Part shown: piece by piece, positions 45,110-60,100 of the stretch
Position numbering within the stretch: the first letter of the stretch is position 1
How the letters are laid out: every line of letters begins with the position of its first letter
Assembly (NCBI GenBank): GCA_002633005.1
Contig: NMRA01000145.1
Span: 86,789-150,788 of the forward strand
From: Phoronis australis
Taxonomy: Eukaryota > Phoronida > Phoronidae
DNA: 64,000 nucleotides
Reading direction: 5' to 3'
Notes under the pieces: model-generated
Told to the model about the DNA's origin: nothing
Databases searched by the model: none
Seen by the model: only the letters and a program-made list of their open reading frames with translations
Program-made: the position numbers and the translations under genes

Positions 45110-48100
45110 CTAAAAAGTTTCAAAATGTTAATAAAATACTTCATGGCTTCCTATAAATTTCTAGTGCTACTTTGCCAATTAAACAAGGGTTGTTTTCTAC
45201 GATATTTTAGGCATTTGTTTTTCTGGGATTTCAAGGCTTATGAATGTAGATTTGAATAGGAGACGTGTCACATTTTGGGGGCTACTAACAGAACTAGACA
45301 GCAGATTAATTTAGTACTACAAAGAAGTTCATTGAAGCTGGAAAGCAGCTTAGTTTGAACTACAAAGAGCTAAAGTTTCCTGTTTAGTGTTACCTGTCAG
45401 GTGTTTCTGTTCACCTGTACTCAGATCTTCAACAATTACGAGACAACCACTGGTGTAGGCAAACAGACCTGTAGTAAAATAAAACTCACCCTGGAAACAT
45501 TTCCTAATAAATTATTCATTTTAAGATTAATACACAACCTGTTACAAATTGACTACCAGAAAACACAACAGGCTGAAGCATTTATATTTGAACTTCAATA
45601 AAACTCAAAAAATCGCAGACCACGCCTTATGCAACATTAACCTCAAAGAGCAACAGAGTTTTGTATTTTTTGACATAATCAAGTTAACAGGGCATTCAAG
45701 CCGGTATCAACCCATTTTCTGAAGAAAAGCTTATTTTTCATCCACATCATTTGCCGTTTTGAAAATTACCTCAAATTGTTCCTTACTTAGATTAGAAGTA
45801 ATTTTTGGATTTTGGAAGAATCAGTACTTTGGTATTGGGAATGATTTCAAGTTGACTTGACAAGGCTGGTCAGTTTATGACCAGGAATGGTCGAAGACAA
45901 TGGCAACCGATCAGTTCTTTCCAAGTCACCATTTTATTGCTTACTGAGATTAAATGAGATTTCTGGGCTTACGATGAAATGTCAATTAGTTACTGAAGGA
46001 ATCCAGGCTGAATTCGTCGGCTTCACCCAGCTGTGCATTTTCTGCACTGAGCACAGGCTGACGCATTATCAAACAGTAACTTCTTCCCAAATCCAAAAAT
46101 TACAATACATTTAAGTGAGGAACAAATTGCGACTAATTTCACACCATTACAGTACAAGTCAAAAGTATTCAGATAAAATGATCCAAAATTTTTTATCATG
46201 ACGGCTAGGCGGAATCTGAATTCATTGCCAGAGCAGCCTTCTCTCATGACCGAGAATGAAAGGGAATAAACAGAGGGTATTTAATAAAGTGGATAGTAAA
46301 TGATTCCCTAATTACAATTTTGCCGCCCTAATAGTCTTTACTAGTAACTTCGCTGTTAACAGAATTAGCTATCATGAAAACATTATTTTGTCTGATTACT
46401 TTAGTCTTGTATTAAACTGTAAGTGGTCTAAATTAAACGTTGGGCTCTTTGACAGAAGACGTAGCAGGTATATGAAGTACAACTGAAGTTTCATGAAAAA
46501 TTTTCCCCACCGCATCTTTTACGTTTATCATGAACCACTATCAATTAATGGTCCTCTTTTACATCTTTTCATCCTAAGTAAAAACGATGGAGTGAAGTAC
46601 AATAATACGAAACGATACATGTTTATTGAGTGCCGAAGCCGATATAAAATAGAATTTAAATTTATTATCAGACAGTCCATATTTAACAATTCTTATGTTT
46701 AGTGATGACATGTCATGGCAGTAGATGAAAAAATTTGGACCCGGATATAAGAATAGACATGCCATCACACTGGGTCCAAAATGTCATAATGATGTCAAAA
46801 TGACATTCCTATAACCTACCCGTATCAGGTGACCATATCACATTCCCACGCCCATTACCATTATAGCCAAAAACAGAGTGAATTTCAAGGCCAGCTTGAT
46901 TAGGTGGAGCTGTGTATCGTCTCTAGAAAAGATAATCATTATGGCTTATTAGAATACCATAAACTTCGAAACTGGTGTTTTGGCGTCCATGAGAAAAATT
47001 TTGAATTTCAAAAAATGGAACCTTAAAACAAACATAACTATGTTTCAAAGATCCTGCACTTAACAAAATGTCAGAAAAATGAAAATACACCTCATTACGT
47101 CAGCTTATCTAGGAGGAACCACAAGGAATGATGTTTATGAACAAACTGCAATGATTGGTTGGAGATGTATGGCAATAGTTGTGATGATTTATCCACTTAC
47201 CTCACACACATGAAGAAAGGTGTGCAATTGTTTGAACACAAAACAGCAGACGAAAGCTGTGTTTACAGACAACGCACAAAGCATTCGGCATGCAGCAGAA
47301 TCAGTAGTTTCCAACACAGGAGTATGTTAAACAATTTTCAAATTGACAATATCAGCTATGATTTGGTTAAACAGTCATCTCTTGAATATTATTATTATTT
47401 CAGTTCTAATGCATTCTCCGAAGAAACAACTTAACGAACTGGAATTCAAAAAGAAACCATTTGGTGATTCAATTCATACAAATGGCAATTTAACTATCTT
47501 TGACACATAGCATTACCAAACGTGTAAGTTATATTTGCTCAAAACAGTCTTATTGGTACAACAGGAAAGTTCCAGAAGCAGACACCAGGCACCAAAATGG
47601 GACAAGGAACAACACAGCCTCCAAACTAACCTGTGGTAATTGCTGTGAAACTGGTTTCCGCTTGAAATGTTTGAAGACTGTTGGTTCTGCCACAGGCTGT
47701 ACAGAAGTCTCCATCACTGCCGAAGTTTTTAGCGGTTTACTTGGTTGGCGGTGCTTGCTCAGCATTTTACTGGCACCCAAAGATTCATAGCTGCACCCTG
47801 GGTCGGCCTTAAGACAATAAAAGGTCAAAAAGATTCGGAAAACAGAACAATGAATATAAAATAAGATGCCATCCGTTATACAATAATCTAGTAAACAGTT
47901 AAGAAGCAAACTCTCAGAAGTTGAAACTGATAAAAAATAAGTAAACCTCAAAGGCATGTACAAGGTACTGGTAAGAAAACTTAAGTGAAACGTTACGTGC
48001 CCTGCCAATATGTGAAATGTAAATGTGACAAAAACTCCTCTGTTGGATCACAAAAAATTTCAACATTTTATTCGTTTTGCAGGTTTCCTTGCTTGTTTTG

Positions 48101-51100
48101 TAACATCAACCACATTGCAAACTAAACATTGAAGAAATGTTGTGCAATATCTTGTATAAATTCATGTAACCTGAATCATATATATGTCTGACTAGTCAAA
48201 CGAAACAGGTTTTTAGAAAACAGTTTTTACCTCATCAGCCGTGGAAGTTTCATCACTGGAGTAGCCGTTGGCGTTAGCATTCTCGTTCTCCGGCAGTTCT
48301 GGACCAATGAGTGTCTTCACCTCTGTGGTGCCATCCTCATTATTGTTATTGTCATCCATGTCGTCAAATGTTGTCAACTCGTCCATAAGCATTCGCAGGC
48401 CCCGCATGTCTAAATACGGTATACTTGAGTTATCATATCCTGACAGTATTTTTACTATGACCCTTTGTCTGTACAGACTTGTGTAGACAGTGTTCCGATT
48501 GTCGTACACAATTTTCTGCCGAGTCAAAAGAAAGATGGAGCAAAATCGTGTGTTCTCCTCCCACACAACTAGTTATATATGCCTTTTTAAACTTATGTCG
48601 GAACACCCAACTGCACACTAGGGTCAGTCGTATAGCACTAATCGGAGAGTATAAACAAGGTTTACTCAAACAATTAGAACAATTAACTGTTATGATTATA
48701 ACCACAACCACTGTTATTCATATAGCTGTCATACTACAACTATAATTATAATTATCATTGACAGCATCGTCGTTGCACTAATTATTCTTTTATCGTTGTT
48801 ATCAGACACCATTCATAACTGCCATTCCCATCCCAATTCACACGATAATCATACAACTCCCCAAATCTTCCACGGGTTAACACAATATCGGCCAATGTTA
48901 AAATAAAATAGACAAAAAGATGGTTACTGCAAACAATATAACGACTGCAATAAGCTCACCACCAGAGTCGATATCCGTAGTTTTCCGCAGCCTAGCTGTG
49001 GATGAGCCGTCATTGGTCAGTGTCAGTCCTCCCTTCAACGTGTCCAGCTCGGCCATTTTGTGTGGGCTGGAATAGGCATGGGGACGTGGCAGATGGCTCC
49101 TGGGGGCTTCCCAAGACACGTTGGGACCTCGTGCCGGGCTACTGGGTGTCTCGGCAAATGACGCCCCAAGACTCCGACGTACGGGAGATTTCTGAGTCGA
49201 AATGAAATCTGTGGATTTGGTCGATGATACCTGCTTGACTTCTTTAACAGAGTTTCTCCCTCTGAAATTCACAAAACGTTTTAGCCACAGTTTGGAAACA
49301 AAGTGCACAAAAGCGTCACATGATTGTGCAAGACAGCAGCTGTGACATGCTTTGCCTCTATCAATCATACATGACAACGTTTTAAGCAAGTATACCTTTT
49401 CATTTAAAACAAGCACTAAACTTATTTACCATATTCAGCAGTATGGTAACAAGTGAATCCTATTGCCCTTAGTGATGACGTGTCATGGCAGTAGATGATG
49501 CAATTTGAACTCGGAAATAAGAATAGACATGGCGTCCACAACGTCATAATGACGTCATGTTAAACATTCCCACTGCCTAAGTATTATATAAACACACATA
49601 GAATTTCCATCCAGCATCTTTACTTTGAAGGAACATACAATCTACTTTCATTAGAAGATTTTGAACCGAGCCTAGGGTCTAATCTGCTGAATCACGACTT
49701 GACACAGACTTGAAAACCAACCCCATTGCATAATTCAACTACAAATTTGTGAGCTCATTCAAAATATGCCATCCAGCTGGACAACTTTTGAGTCGAGTTT
49801 GAAGAACAGAGATCAGACCCCAGGCCCTGGATATCACGTTATAAAATTAGAAATGTCTCATTCTTACAAGTCAAAACACAATTTCAGCGACTAGTTAACT
49901 TACTCCATGACGACTTGCTCATGGTACTCTTCAGCCATGGTTTGCATCTGCCACAGAAAGAGGGCATCACCGACTGAGAACAGTCGCAGGTTGTCCGGTG
50001 AGAAAACGACCCGGCTGATCTGTTCACTGTGGCCGATGAAAACCTGCAACAGGAGTGACACAAGAATGGTGGTAAGTCATCTCCATAACTCAAGAACGAC
50101 CAGTAAGATAACAGTGTGGGTCAATTTGTTCATTGTGACTGAAGAAAACTTGTGACATGTACTAACCGCAATGTAATGTACAGGGCTTGGAATGACCAAT
50201 GACAAAAAGAAAAATTTTCATTCCACAAATAAATAGGCTTGTGTGAGAGAAATATTTTTTTTGTAGCAAAATTTAACTGAATAAAATGTTTTTGCATGAA
50301 TAAAGTTAAAATAATGAAAAAGAGACGAAAAAAGAGGAAACTGGAAATCAAATAAGAGGAATTTGAAACCAAAACAGAGGATATCCTCTTACAAGAGGAA
50401 AATTCCAAGCACTGAATGTACAACAGGACACATGCACTGTTACCTGAAATATGAAAACAAGGAAGGATTTATTGAAGAAGAGTGCATTAAACAGTTTGTT
50501 CTATCCCCTCAATACCGCTACGAGTAGTAAAATTTCCAAGTCCAGGGCGACGGTTCCACAAGGATAAAGTATGAGGTTGAAAATTGAGAAGTCAAAAACT
50601 CGTAACTAAAGTGATTGTGGAGCAGTTACATTATAGTCTGGTGTTCACTAGAGGGTTTGGTGGGAATTAAACTGCAATTACTGTAATGCAAAATATTTGT
50701 TTTTTCAGGTATCCGGGTGAGCTATTTTCCGCAATTAGAAAACACTATGTATAGAGGCAGAAACGAAATAAAAAGACCAAACCTGAAAGTTGAGGTCCAG
50801 CCTCATGTGGTAATCCCATACTTTGATCACTTTGTCGCCACCAGTAGCAAGGTATCGGCCATCTTGTGTAGTTGATAAAGATGTACATCCACCTCGGTGA
50901 ATGTTACACACCTGGTTGAACATACCTCAGTTGTACAGTGTCATAAATCTATACACGCTCAATAAACACTGTAACACACATCTTAACAAGTTTTAAAAAT
51001 CATGACACAAAAATGATCAGCAACCTACCCAAAATAACATGTTCTTGTCAGGAATGCAGCTTAGAGTCGTCTCATTCATAATTTATTCTCGATTTTGCAA

Positions 51101-54100
51101 AGAACAAAGTAATGCAGTTTTTACTTATATCTATAAAGTGCATTCAAAATTCACCCCTAGTAACTAGATATAAAATGTCAAAAGTTGCCCAATAATAGCC
51201 TGCCAGAGAAAAACCAAATTACCTCAGAAAGCATTTTCCCCGAGCGTGCATCCAATTTCAATAATTTGTTGGCAGACGTCGTGACCACCAACTGCTGCAC
51301 GTTGGGGGCGGAGTAAAACACACCAGTCGCCGTGTCAATCACAGGATTTCGCGTTGATTCATTGGTATACATGGTGCTGATGTCAATTCTCATCAGCTGA
51401 AAAAAAAACAGTGAGAATAAGTTCAAGTCCATTTTGAAATTGACAGCATAAACACAGTGAAGGTTCTTAGATTACGAACATGGACACGAGTGCAGTAACT
51501 AACCTCATCAAGTGTTTTGGCGTTGCACACCGAGACTGTGAACTCTGACGGACCAACAAATGCGACATGCTGTCCGTGTGGACTCACGGCGATGGCATTT
51601 GGTGCGTATTGCTCTCCACGCGCGACGACGTTTGTAAGTAGACGCACAACGGAGTACACCCCAGTGCTGCACTCATAGAGGGCCAGAGAACCCAGTGAAC
51701 AGCAGCTGTAGAGTTGTTGGCCAGACACCGAGTAGGCCACGCCTGTGACCGAGCCCACATGTTGCCTACCAATGAACACACAGACACACAGAGTGAATGA
51801 CAGAAAAACAACAGGTTGTGTTTGCCACTGAGGAATACATTTATTTAGTTTTTGACAGCGGTGGTGGTAATGAAATTTAACAAGGCCACTCATTGAAATC
51901 TAAAAAACTCTGCTTGCACTCAAAATATATAACCAGTCGAGGTTCTCAAGATGATTGGGAGGCCAGAAAATGAAGTACAGAAATGTCAAATTTTGATTAT
52001 TACTTACAAACCAGTAAGGCTTGCAAATCATTCCCTTGTTCCAAAGTGATTGAGTGCTATACAAACAGAACAGAACAATATCAAAGGGAACATATCACAC
52101 TAACCAATTTTATTCCACATAGTCATACCTCTAAAACAAAATATTCTTCGTACCTAGCAATGACTATGCAATCACCGAAACTCAAAATGAAATCAACACA
52201 GCTGACACCAACAATGTCAATGAAAGACTCCACTTACTTGTGTTCTGTTATTAGACTCGTGGTATTGATGTCGAAGGCGCGGACACAGCCGTTCTCAAAG
52301 CCGCAGGCCAACACCTGTTTTTTTGGGTGGTACACTATAGATGTGGCCCGTTCCTCCGCACACGTAAAGTCAAACAGCTGTAACAGAGCTCCGCCATACA
52401 ATAGCCTTAGCTTGACCAAAGAGATTGTTACATGAGCTGATTCTTTGGATAAACGTGGCCAACAATGGGAGACTAGATATTCACCAATCGGAACTGAAGA
52501 AGGGGTTGCCCCGATTTTATTATCACAACTGAGGGAGAACAGAAAGCTATTCACCAAGAAAGAGGCGTTTGCTGAATGAGGGCCCAATGTGATTACCTGA
52601 ACGTATTATCATATATACAGGTAGAACCGTTATTTCATAGGAGCCACATGATGAATTGCCAGCTCCTCATTGTAGTGTTCTACCTACTACACAATACAGG
52701 AGAGTTCATCTACAGCAAAACATATTCACTAGTGTTGCCGATGGTAGTTTTTCAAATGCATTGTTGGTGGCTGTCAGCACATACACAGCCGTGGACATTA
52801 CAGATAACAATATTTTAATTTGAGTAGCGTTCCACAGACCTAAGAATTTAGCTAGTAAAGCTAAAGGGATCACATGTAACGCATGGCCATGTCTCATGAA
52901 CTCGTGCGTAAATTTCTTGGTTATTCAGAACGCACACCTGGCATTTTAGGCGGTGACACTTAACATCAGCATCACTAGATTGCATGTGCCTTGAAAATAT
53001 TTTGCGCAAAAGATTTGCTAAAAGTCTATATATTCATCTAATGCATTTGTGGTAAGTAGCTCACGTCAATTTTTGTTCTTATACGATTGTTGTTTAGTCA
53101 TACTTGCGACAAAAATCATATTGCAGTGGATCCGTGTTTTAAATGATGATGAGCTCAAGTGACAAGTGTCGCTTTCCGTCATATTTTTTACATGTCACCA
53201 AATTTTCTGTGATATGTCGGCAGATGTTCACGAGCCAACATATCAGTCTCATAATGCATTATAAAAAGGACAGTAACACCGTAGACGAAATACCACAAAT
53301 AGTCCAGCAGATTGTGTGACGAATCAGCAAACAATAAATCTGTTTTGACCAATACTTTGTAGCTTGAGTAACCTTTATTTGTTTTTTCACTGGTGTGCAA
53401 AAGCCAAGCAATCTGAGTTGCTTTTTAGTCAACAACTTTCATATTTTTGTCCCGAACAAGACGTTGGACTAACATACTGTCAACTTGTGTTGTCCACTTT
53501 TGCTTTGAATTAAAAACATGAGCATGGTGACTTGACGTCGACCCACACATGTGGAGTGCCCAAACATGAGCATGGTGACTTGACATCGACCCACACATGT
53601 GGAGTGGCCAAACAAGTGCATGCATGTGACACAGAAGTTTCGAAAAAAGACTTAAAATACGAGTTATGTTGCCAGAGGTAAACGCGTTCATAAACCACCC
53701 ATTTTCACTTATTTACTCTTTGATAAGAGACAGAATTTGTTTAACATACAGCAGTGATCACAATTAATAATTTTCAGTTATATTTGCTCAAGCTCTTTGG
53801 ATCTTAGACGGCCGTTTGCAACGTAATAACATAGCAGACAACCAAGAGACATAACAAACTGAGTTCAAATGAAAACAGAAAACTGGAGAGCAACACTCCA
53901 TCTTTCAGTCATGTTTCAGTGGCCAGTATGATCTTGCCACAATCCTCAGGCTCACCTGTTGTAGTGTTGTCATGTCCCATAGTCTGATAGTGTGGTCGTC
54001 CGAGATGGTGGCAATGTGTTGGCTCTTAGGGTCCAGTGCCATCCCTGTGATACGCTTGGTGTGTGACCGCATAACAGTTGTGTATTTCCTTGTGGTTACG

Positions 54101-57100
54101 TCCAACATACCCAGGTTACCCTGGAATATAGCACAGTTCTAGTTTGCAAAGGTTCTGACCAAGCTTAAATGTATTTTTTAGCAGTGTCAGCAAATGGTAA
54201 TTTTTCACCTATTTAGCGCAAACAGTCTGGCAATAGAATATTGCTTTCTAAAACACAATTGGCAATTTTTGTTTTTGTGTGAAACAAATGAAAATTTATC
54301 GTACCCAAGACCAACGTTTTTAGTTTAATTGACTCCTTTCAGTATTCCCTGAAGTTCAGAGCAGTAGCTCACCATTAATGTACCAGCAAGGATTTTCATT
54401 CCATCCCGACTCAAGTTGACAGTTGTAACTGGACCTTCGTGCTCTGCAAGAGACAGGCTGAACTTCGGATTTCAAATACAAGTAACAAGTTAAACGTAAA
54501 TATCAAATACACCAAATAATTTGATAACGACGGAAACTGTTCACAATATACTGACATGAGACGAAACACGACTGCATAAACCTTCAACAGTCAAACAAAA
54601 TTTCCATCCATTTAAGGTCATGTTTTCATTTAAAATGCATTAACTGCAACGAACAAGTATTTTTCATGTCGGTCAATTAAAACTTTAAAGCAAAGTTTCC
54701 TCTTTCAGGCTAAAATAATGCTACACATTATGAGAAAACCTCAGCTAAAAGTCTTCAAGTAGAAAAGAAAGATATATTTCAATGAGGACAGTGTAAAATG
54801 ACACGTGGTCACCTTGAGGACTCGTAGAAACTTTTTTCACAGGATTTTAGAACGCAAGCATGTTGTTTCATTTTGGAATGAATTACAAACATGGTGTTCA
54901 GATGTAGTAGGCACTAGACTTTTCTAAGTTTGAAAAAATGAATGTTCACTTATTTGCATACTTTGGCAATTATTTTCAAGAAATTAATCACATGTTAACC
55001 TAAGCACAATACTTTTTACGTCTTTCAAGGCCACCTGTAGCAATGCACTTATGAGATTTGAAAAATAAAAACCATGAAAGTTTTGAGACATCCAGTTGAG
55101 GTAAAAAATACAGAAAAACTGGAATTTGCTTACTTGAGTCAGTAACATTGGGTCCGTCTCTCACAGACTTCAGCTTGCCTAGCGGTGTTATTATCGTTCT
55201 GGCCAACAGGTGGCGTTTTAACCAGACGATGTGGCATCGCTAACTCAAGCAAGCAAATTCCAGTATTTGACTTAAGTTTTTCTGTATTTAGATTAAAAAT
55301 GTAATTGATGTTGTCAAGATATGGAAAAATGTGAAAGTAAGAGAACCAACACCTGACATGGCTTTTTGAAACCTTTAAAAATTCACAGTAAATTTTAGTC
55401 AATCACAGCTGGGAAGTGTGAATGTGAAATTCAATATCTCCTCCTCCTCATTTGTTTTATGAATTTTTATTACTTTGCTAAAATAAATTATTTAAAAAAT
55501 CTCCAGGTATGGAACAGAAAAATATAACATTACCCACCAGCTTCCAAGTAGACATGGGAGAAATCTAGAGGCCACAGACGGAGATAGCCGTCATCAGATC
55601 CTGTCACACAAAACGTCTCATTGACAGCCATAGAGTTTATGGCCACACCGGGACCTGAACACAATACAGAAGACTAACGTTAAACAAGGAAAGGCATTAT
55701 CATGCCATAACATGCAACCACGAAAATGATAATCAAAACAGTTTCAAAAGCAAAACTGAGACCTTATTATGTAAATCATGCAAAAGGTGATAGTAAAACT
55801 TGATCATAATAAACACTGACAACAAAGCAGATATACCAAATAGAACCGTTTACCTTTCTGAAAAACAGCAAATAAAAACCTCCCCCTAAGCACTTACAGA
55901 ACCATACAGCATTCGAATGCAACTTTGCCTGTATAACAATAGAAACATTGTTTACAAATTATCATAAACTCTGAATAAAACATGAACAGGTTCCCAACAT
56001 CATTTGAGATAAATATCAGCCATACTACACTTCTGGGGAAATCCTTTCCAGAGTTCATTTCAAACAAAAGACCCGGCCATTTGTAGGACGTACCTGAACT
56101 GAACGTCTGCTTATCTCTCCTGGAGTCTCCCATGGACTTTGCGTTGGGTATCAGTCGTCTTACGTTCTCAATGACAACCTTCCCGAAATTCACTTCGAAC
56201 ATATGACCTGATCTGCTGCTGACGTACCTGAAAGAAAGAAATCTGAATAAAGAATTAAGAATACGAGTGAAAGTTCCTAGCGACAGCCTTTGCAACATCT
56301 CTTTCAGCGGGAATACCCCACAACGATTTACAATCAACTAAATTATCACCAATGGCTACTTACAGGGATGCAAGATTTTGAGAACCAGTTATTTAATTGG
56401 TTCTCAAAATGCTGCATTCCTGTAAGTGACTATTACATAAATTATCTGTAATTTGTAAGGTGATATGCTGGGGAGTTCAAGAAATAGACGATTTGATCTA
56501 AAGCTGTATTAGCAATCAGGAAGTGCAATGTCGAATACTTACGCCAGTTTATCATATGGGTCCCTGGAGTGAGGTAGGTTGGCCTCAAAGCAGCAGTCGG
56601 TGAACTCCATGGAGCGATATTCGCCCAGGTTGATGGGGGCGGAGCGCAGCTGTCCGTCACGCAAGCGCCAGACGCGGATATTGTCACGGCCACACGAGAT
56701 CATTCTGTCACGTGTTAAGAAAGATTTTTTAGTTTGCATCGCATCAATCAGTGCTAAACAAAGTAACGTATTCTATAATACTATGGGTAAAGGTCGGATA
56801 TTACGTGCCCGAATTTTGAGAACCAGTTTTCTCCACTGAATATCGGGCATCAAACTGGTTCTCAAAATATGGGCACGTTATATCAGACTATTGTCATACT
56901 ATGAACACAAAACTATGAGGACGCTTTTTGAGAAGCAATTTAATTTTTTGTATTTGCACCTCACTTATAAAGAACGTATTTAAGCCAGAGTGGTATGCGC
57001 TTTGCTTTACTATATACGCAATGAATGTAACAATTTCTCAAAGAACAATTTACATCTAACTACCAACTGAGCAACCAAAATCATAGCCCAGAATTCGAAT

Positions 57101-60100
57101 TCTATGCAGAATTGTATTTATACTGTCACGTAGCTAACACTACTTGAATGCTACATCAACGAAGACAGGCTCAATCCACATTTTTTTAAATGCAGTGTTT
57201 TGTTTGGGATAGCCCAATGGGCACGCCATGACTGGAGATGAGTAGTTATTAGTGTTATTCTAAGCATTTGGACAAATGTGAGTGACAACCAAAACAGATA
57301 TACACCTCAATGTAACACCGACTACACTCCGTACCTGGTCTCATCATAGTCATAGATTCTCAGACGTTCAATGTCAACATCGGTGTGTGCCTTGGCTGTC
57401 ACCATAACGTCACCCCCTCTGGTGACACGCTGAGTGTTCCAAACGACCACCATCTTAAAGTAATCCAGCATCAATGGTGGAGTTGCAAACAGGCACAACC
57501 ATAAAGTATCTTTCCCAAAAAAGGTTGATGAAATGTCTTTAGTCAAAAATCAACTAAGTATATTTCACATTAGAAGATTACAGCGCTTATTTGCACATGA
57601 TTTTGTGTTAGTTTTTGTCTAATTTCATTCTATTATTTGCCACAGCTTTGACAAAGAAAGAGGAATTTCAAAGAAATCCGTCAATATTTTTCAAACCAAC
57701 TGTACACGATTAAGTACACATGCATGCAACTACAAGTTTTAACAAAACTTGTAATGAATTTACAACTTAGTTGTTCTCCAGCTCCACTTACGTACATAGT
57801 CTACACCACTATCTATGCCAGTCGTGTCAACAAGTATATAAGAGATTCTACAAGTGCCATAACACAAAAAGACACAGTGGGCTGGTATTTTAGCTTTGCA
57901 ACAGCAGTTCAAGTTGTAATACCAAACAATTGGTAGCAAGTTAATGAGACCAGCTTCTGGTCATACGGAACACTGGGAAGAACATGAGGCATTTGTTGCT
58001 CTACGAAAGTGGGCGAAATACAGACAATGCAACCAACCATCAGACAAACGTTTGTGACTTAATTTACTTGTAACGTAATATGTAAAATGAGGCTGACTTC
58101 TCCAAGTGAAACTCTGCTTTACAAGAGGGATGTCATCATGTTTGCATGTAAAAATAAAACCACACGGCAGTTTGTCATAAGAATTACCCAAGCCGGTCTT
58201 TTCTATTATTCAGATGTGAAGTTGTGAAGTTGAACTTCAAAGATTTCTCTTGGCTCAAGAGTGGCAATTCTTACCAATAACAGTCAGCCCATGTGAACAA
58301 GTAAGTAACGAACTAAACCTTACCGTTTTTCCATGACCGTCTTTTCCCACTCCACACAATGACCCGCCCGAATGAGAGAAACTGAAATGAAAGGAAACTC
58401 ATTGAAACTAGTCTATCTATTGAGCTCTAGAAAAATCAATTACAGTCCTAAAAGTAAATTTTCCAGCACTGTGCAAAGCCTTGACACCCAGGTCTCCTTT
58501 TGTGTTAAGTGAAAACCTTCATTGGCTGGTTGCATTTTAAGAAAAATAAGGTACCATGAATATGAATGGGAAAAGTATAAACCGTAAGTTATTACAGTAT
58601 GAAATGTGCTGTGCATCTAGTAAACTGGCTCAACAGCTTTGCTAGAAAAAAACCACGATTCGCTTAATTTACAAAATAACTCTTACGTGTGAAAAAATAA
58701 ACATTAAGTCTGGTTCTATGTCTGACTACTGTCCCTCACAAAGCCACACACAAATATGTTTTTTAATATTTCTTTCTTTGTTATACAAGACATTATGATA
58801 GCTATGAGCCAACAACAAATTAATTACAATGGGTAATACATAAATCTAACTTGACTGATGGACAAACATCGGTAACAATATCATCCACACACTACTGAAA
58901 TCTATATATTTGCGTTATTTTTTTAAAAATGCGTATTAATTTTTGAATGTTGAACTATTGTTCTAGAAATACAACACAAACTTTGGTTCCTGTTATTTTG
59001 CTCTGCTGTTATAATTGATAAATCACTATAACCAGTTTATTTTGAGAGGGCAGCATGAATGGTTAATATGATATTTCAGGCTTTAAAATACGACCAGAGG
59101 TTGCCACTCAGTAAAGACAACCCATTACCCAGAACTCACCTCAGACACGTGAGTGAGTGCGTGTGTGCCTTGAACATGGCCAGGCACTCTCCACTGTTGA
59201 ACCTCCACACCCTCACGATGCTCTGTTCGCCAGTTTGACCGGAGGCCAGTACAGATGAGTCAGACTTCAGAGCAAGACAAGATACCTAAACGAAGGATGT
59301 GATCAGACATTAATTGAGCATGCAAGTATCACTGAAGCGAACAACTTAAGTACCACGAGATTGTATTAAATGCAATTACATGCAACATTATCCTTCAAAT
59401 CGTATGCAAATGCTTCATTTGTAAAGTGTACAGGATCTTAATATGCAATCTTAAGTTTCCATTTCCAAAAATTCCTGTTGCATTCCTATCCCTCAGCAGA
59501 AGTGAATGCTTTCAACAGTTGATCCATTGCGTGTGATCCACCATTTCCTAGCAAATGCATCGAACTCCACATATTTGTTGACTGAAATGTTATGGAAATG
59601 TAATGAAAAGGTTGGTGCAAACAGACTGAACAGTGAAAAACTGAGAGGTTGCAGTAATAAAGACAGTGTGGCCTAGTAGGTTGATAGTCTGACTCCTCTT
59701 CACAAGGTCGTGGGTTCGAATCCTATTGGACCCCACAGCTAGACCCCTCGAGTCAGGTCTCTAGCTCCTCCTCTCGGTTTTAATATAATGTGCATGTCTA
59801 TATGAGTGTGTTTATTAATAAATGAAAAATGACTTCAGGTGTTTGGTGCAATGGGCTTGGCCAAGCAGCCTGCACATGTCTATTGAAATGTGCATTAGAC
59901 CACCTACACATTTTTTAATTAACTAACCTGTGCTACATAATTCGACAAGTTCTACAAAATAAACACATAATCAAACCTTCTCTGTATGACCCACGAAAAA
60001 TCTTTGATGGCCCTTCTGTGTCTCCATGGCAACAACGACAGCATGGCATGGGTAGACGATGGTACAGCCAGTGTGGTCCCACAGGGCCTACAGACAATGA

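Noticed and set aside
47150-47340. Possible extra WDR90 exon on minus with a GTAAGT donor at about 47200
   Set aside because: No match to the family, no phase need (47631 and 46820 already join in phase 0), and only a cysteine-rich meaningless frame.
59666-59740. Candidate tRNA gene with A and B boxes
   Set aside because: Acceptor and anticodon stems do not close properly and a SINE-like body follows.
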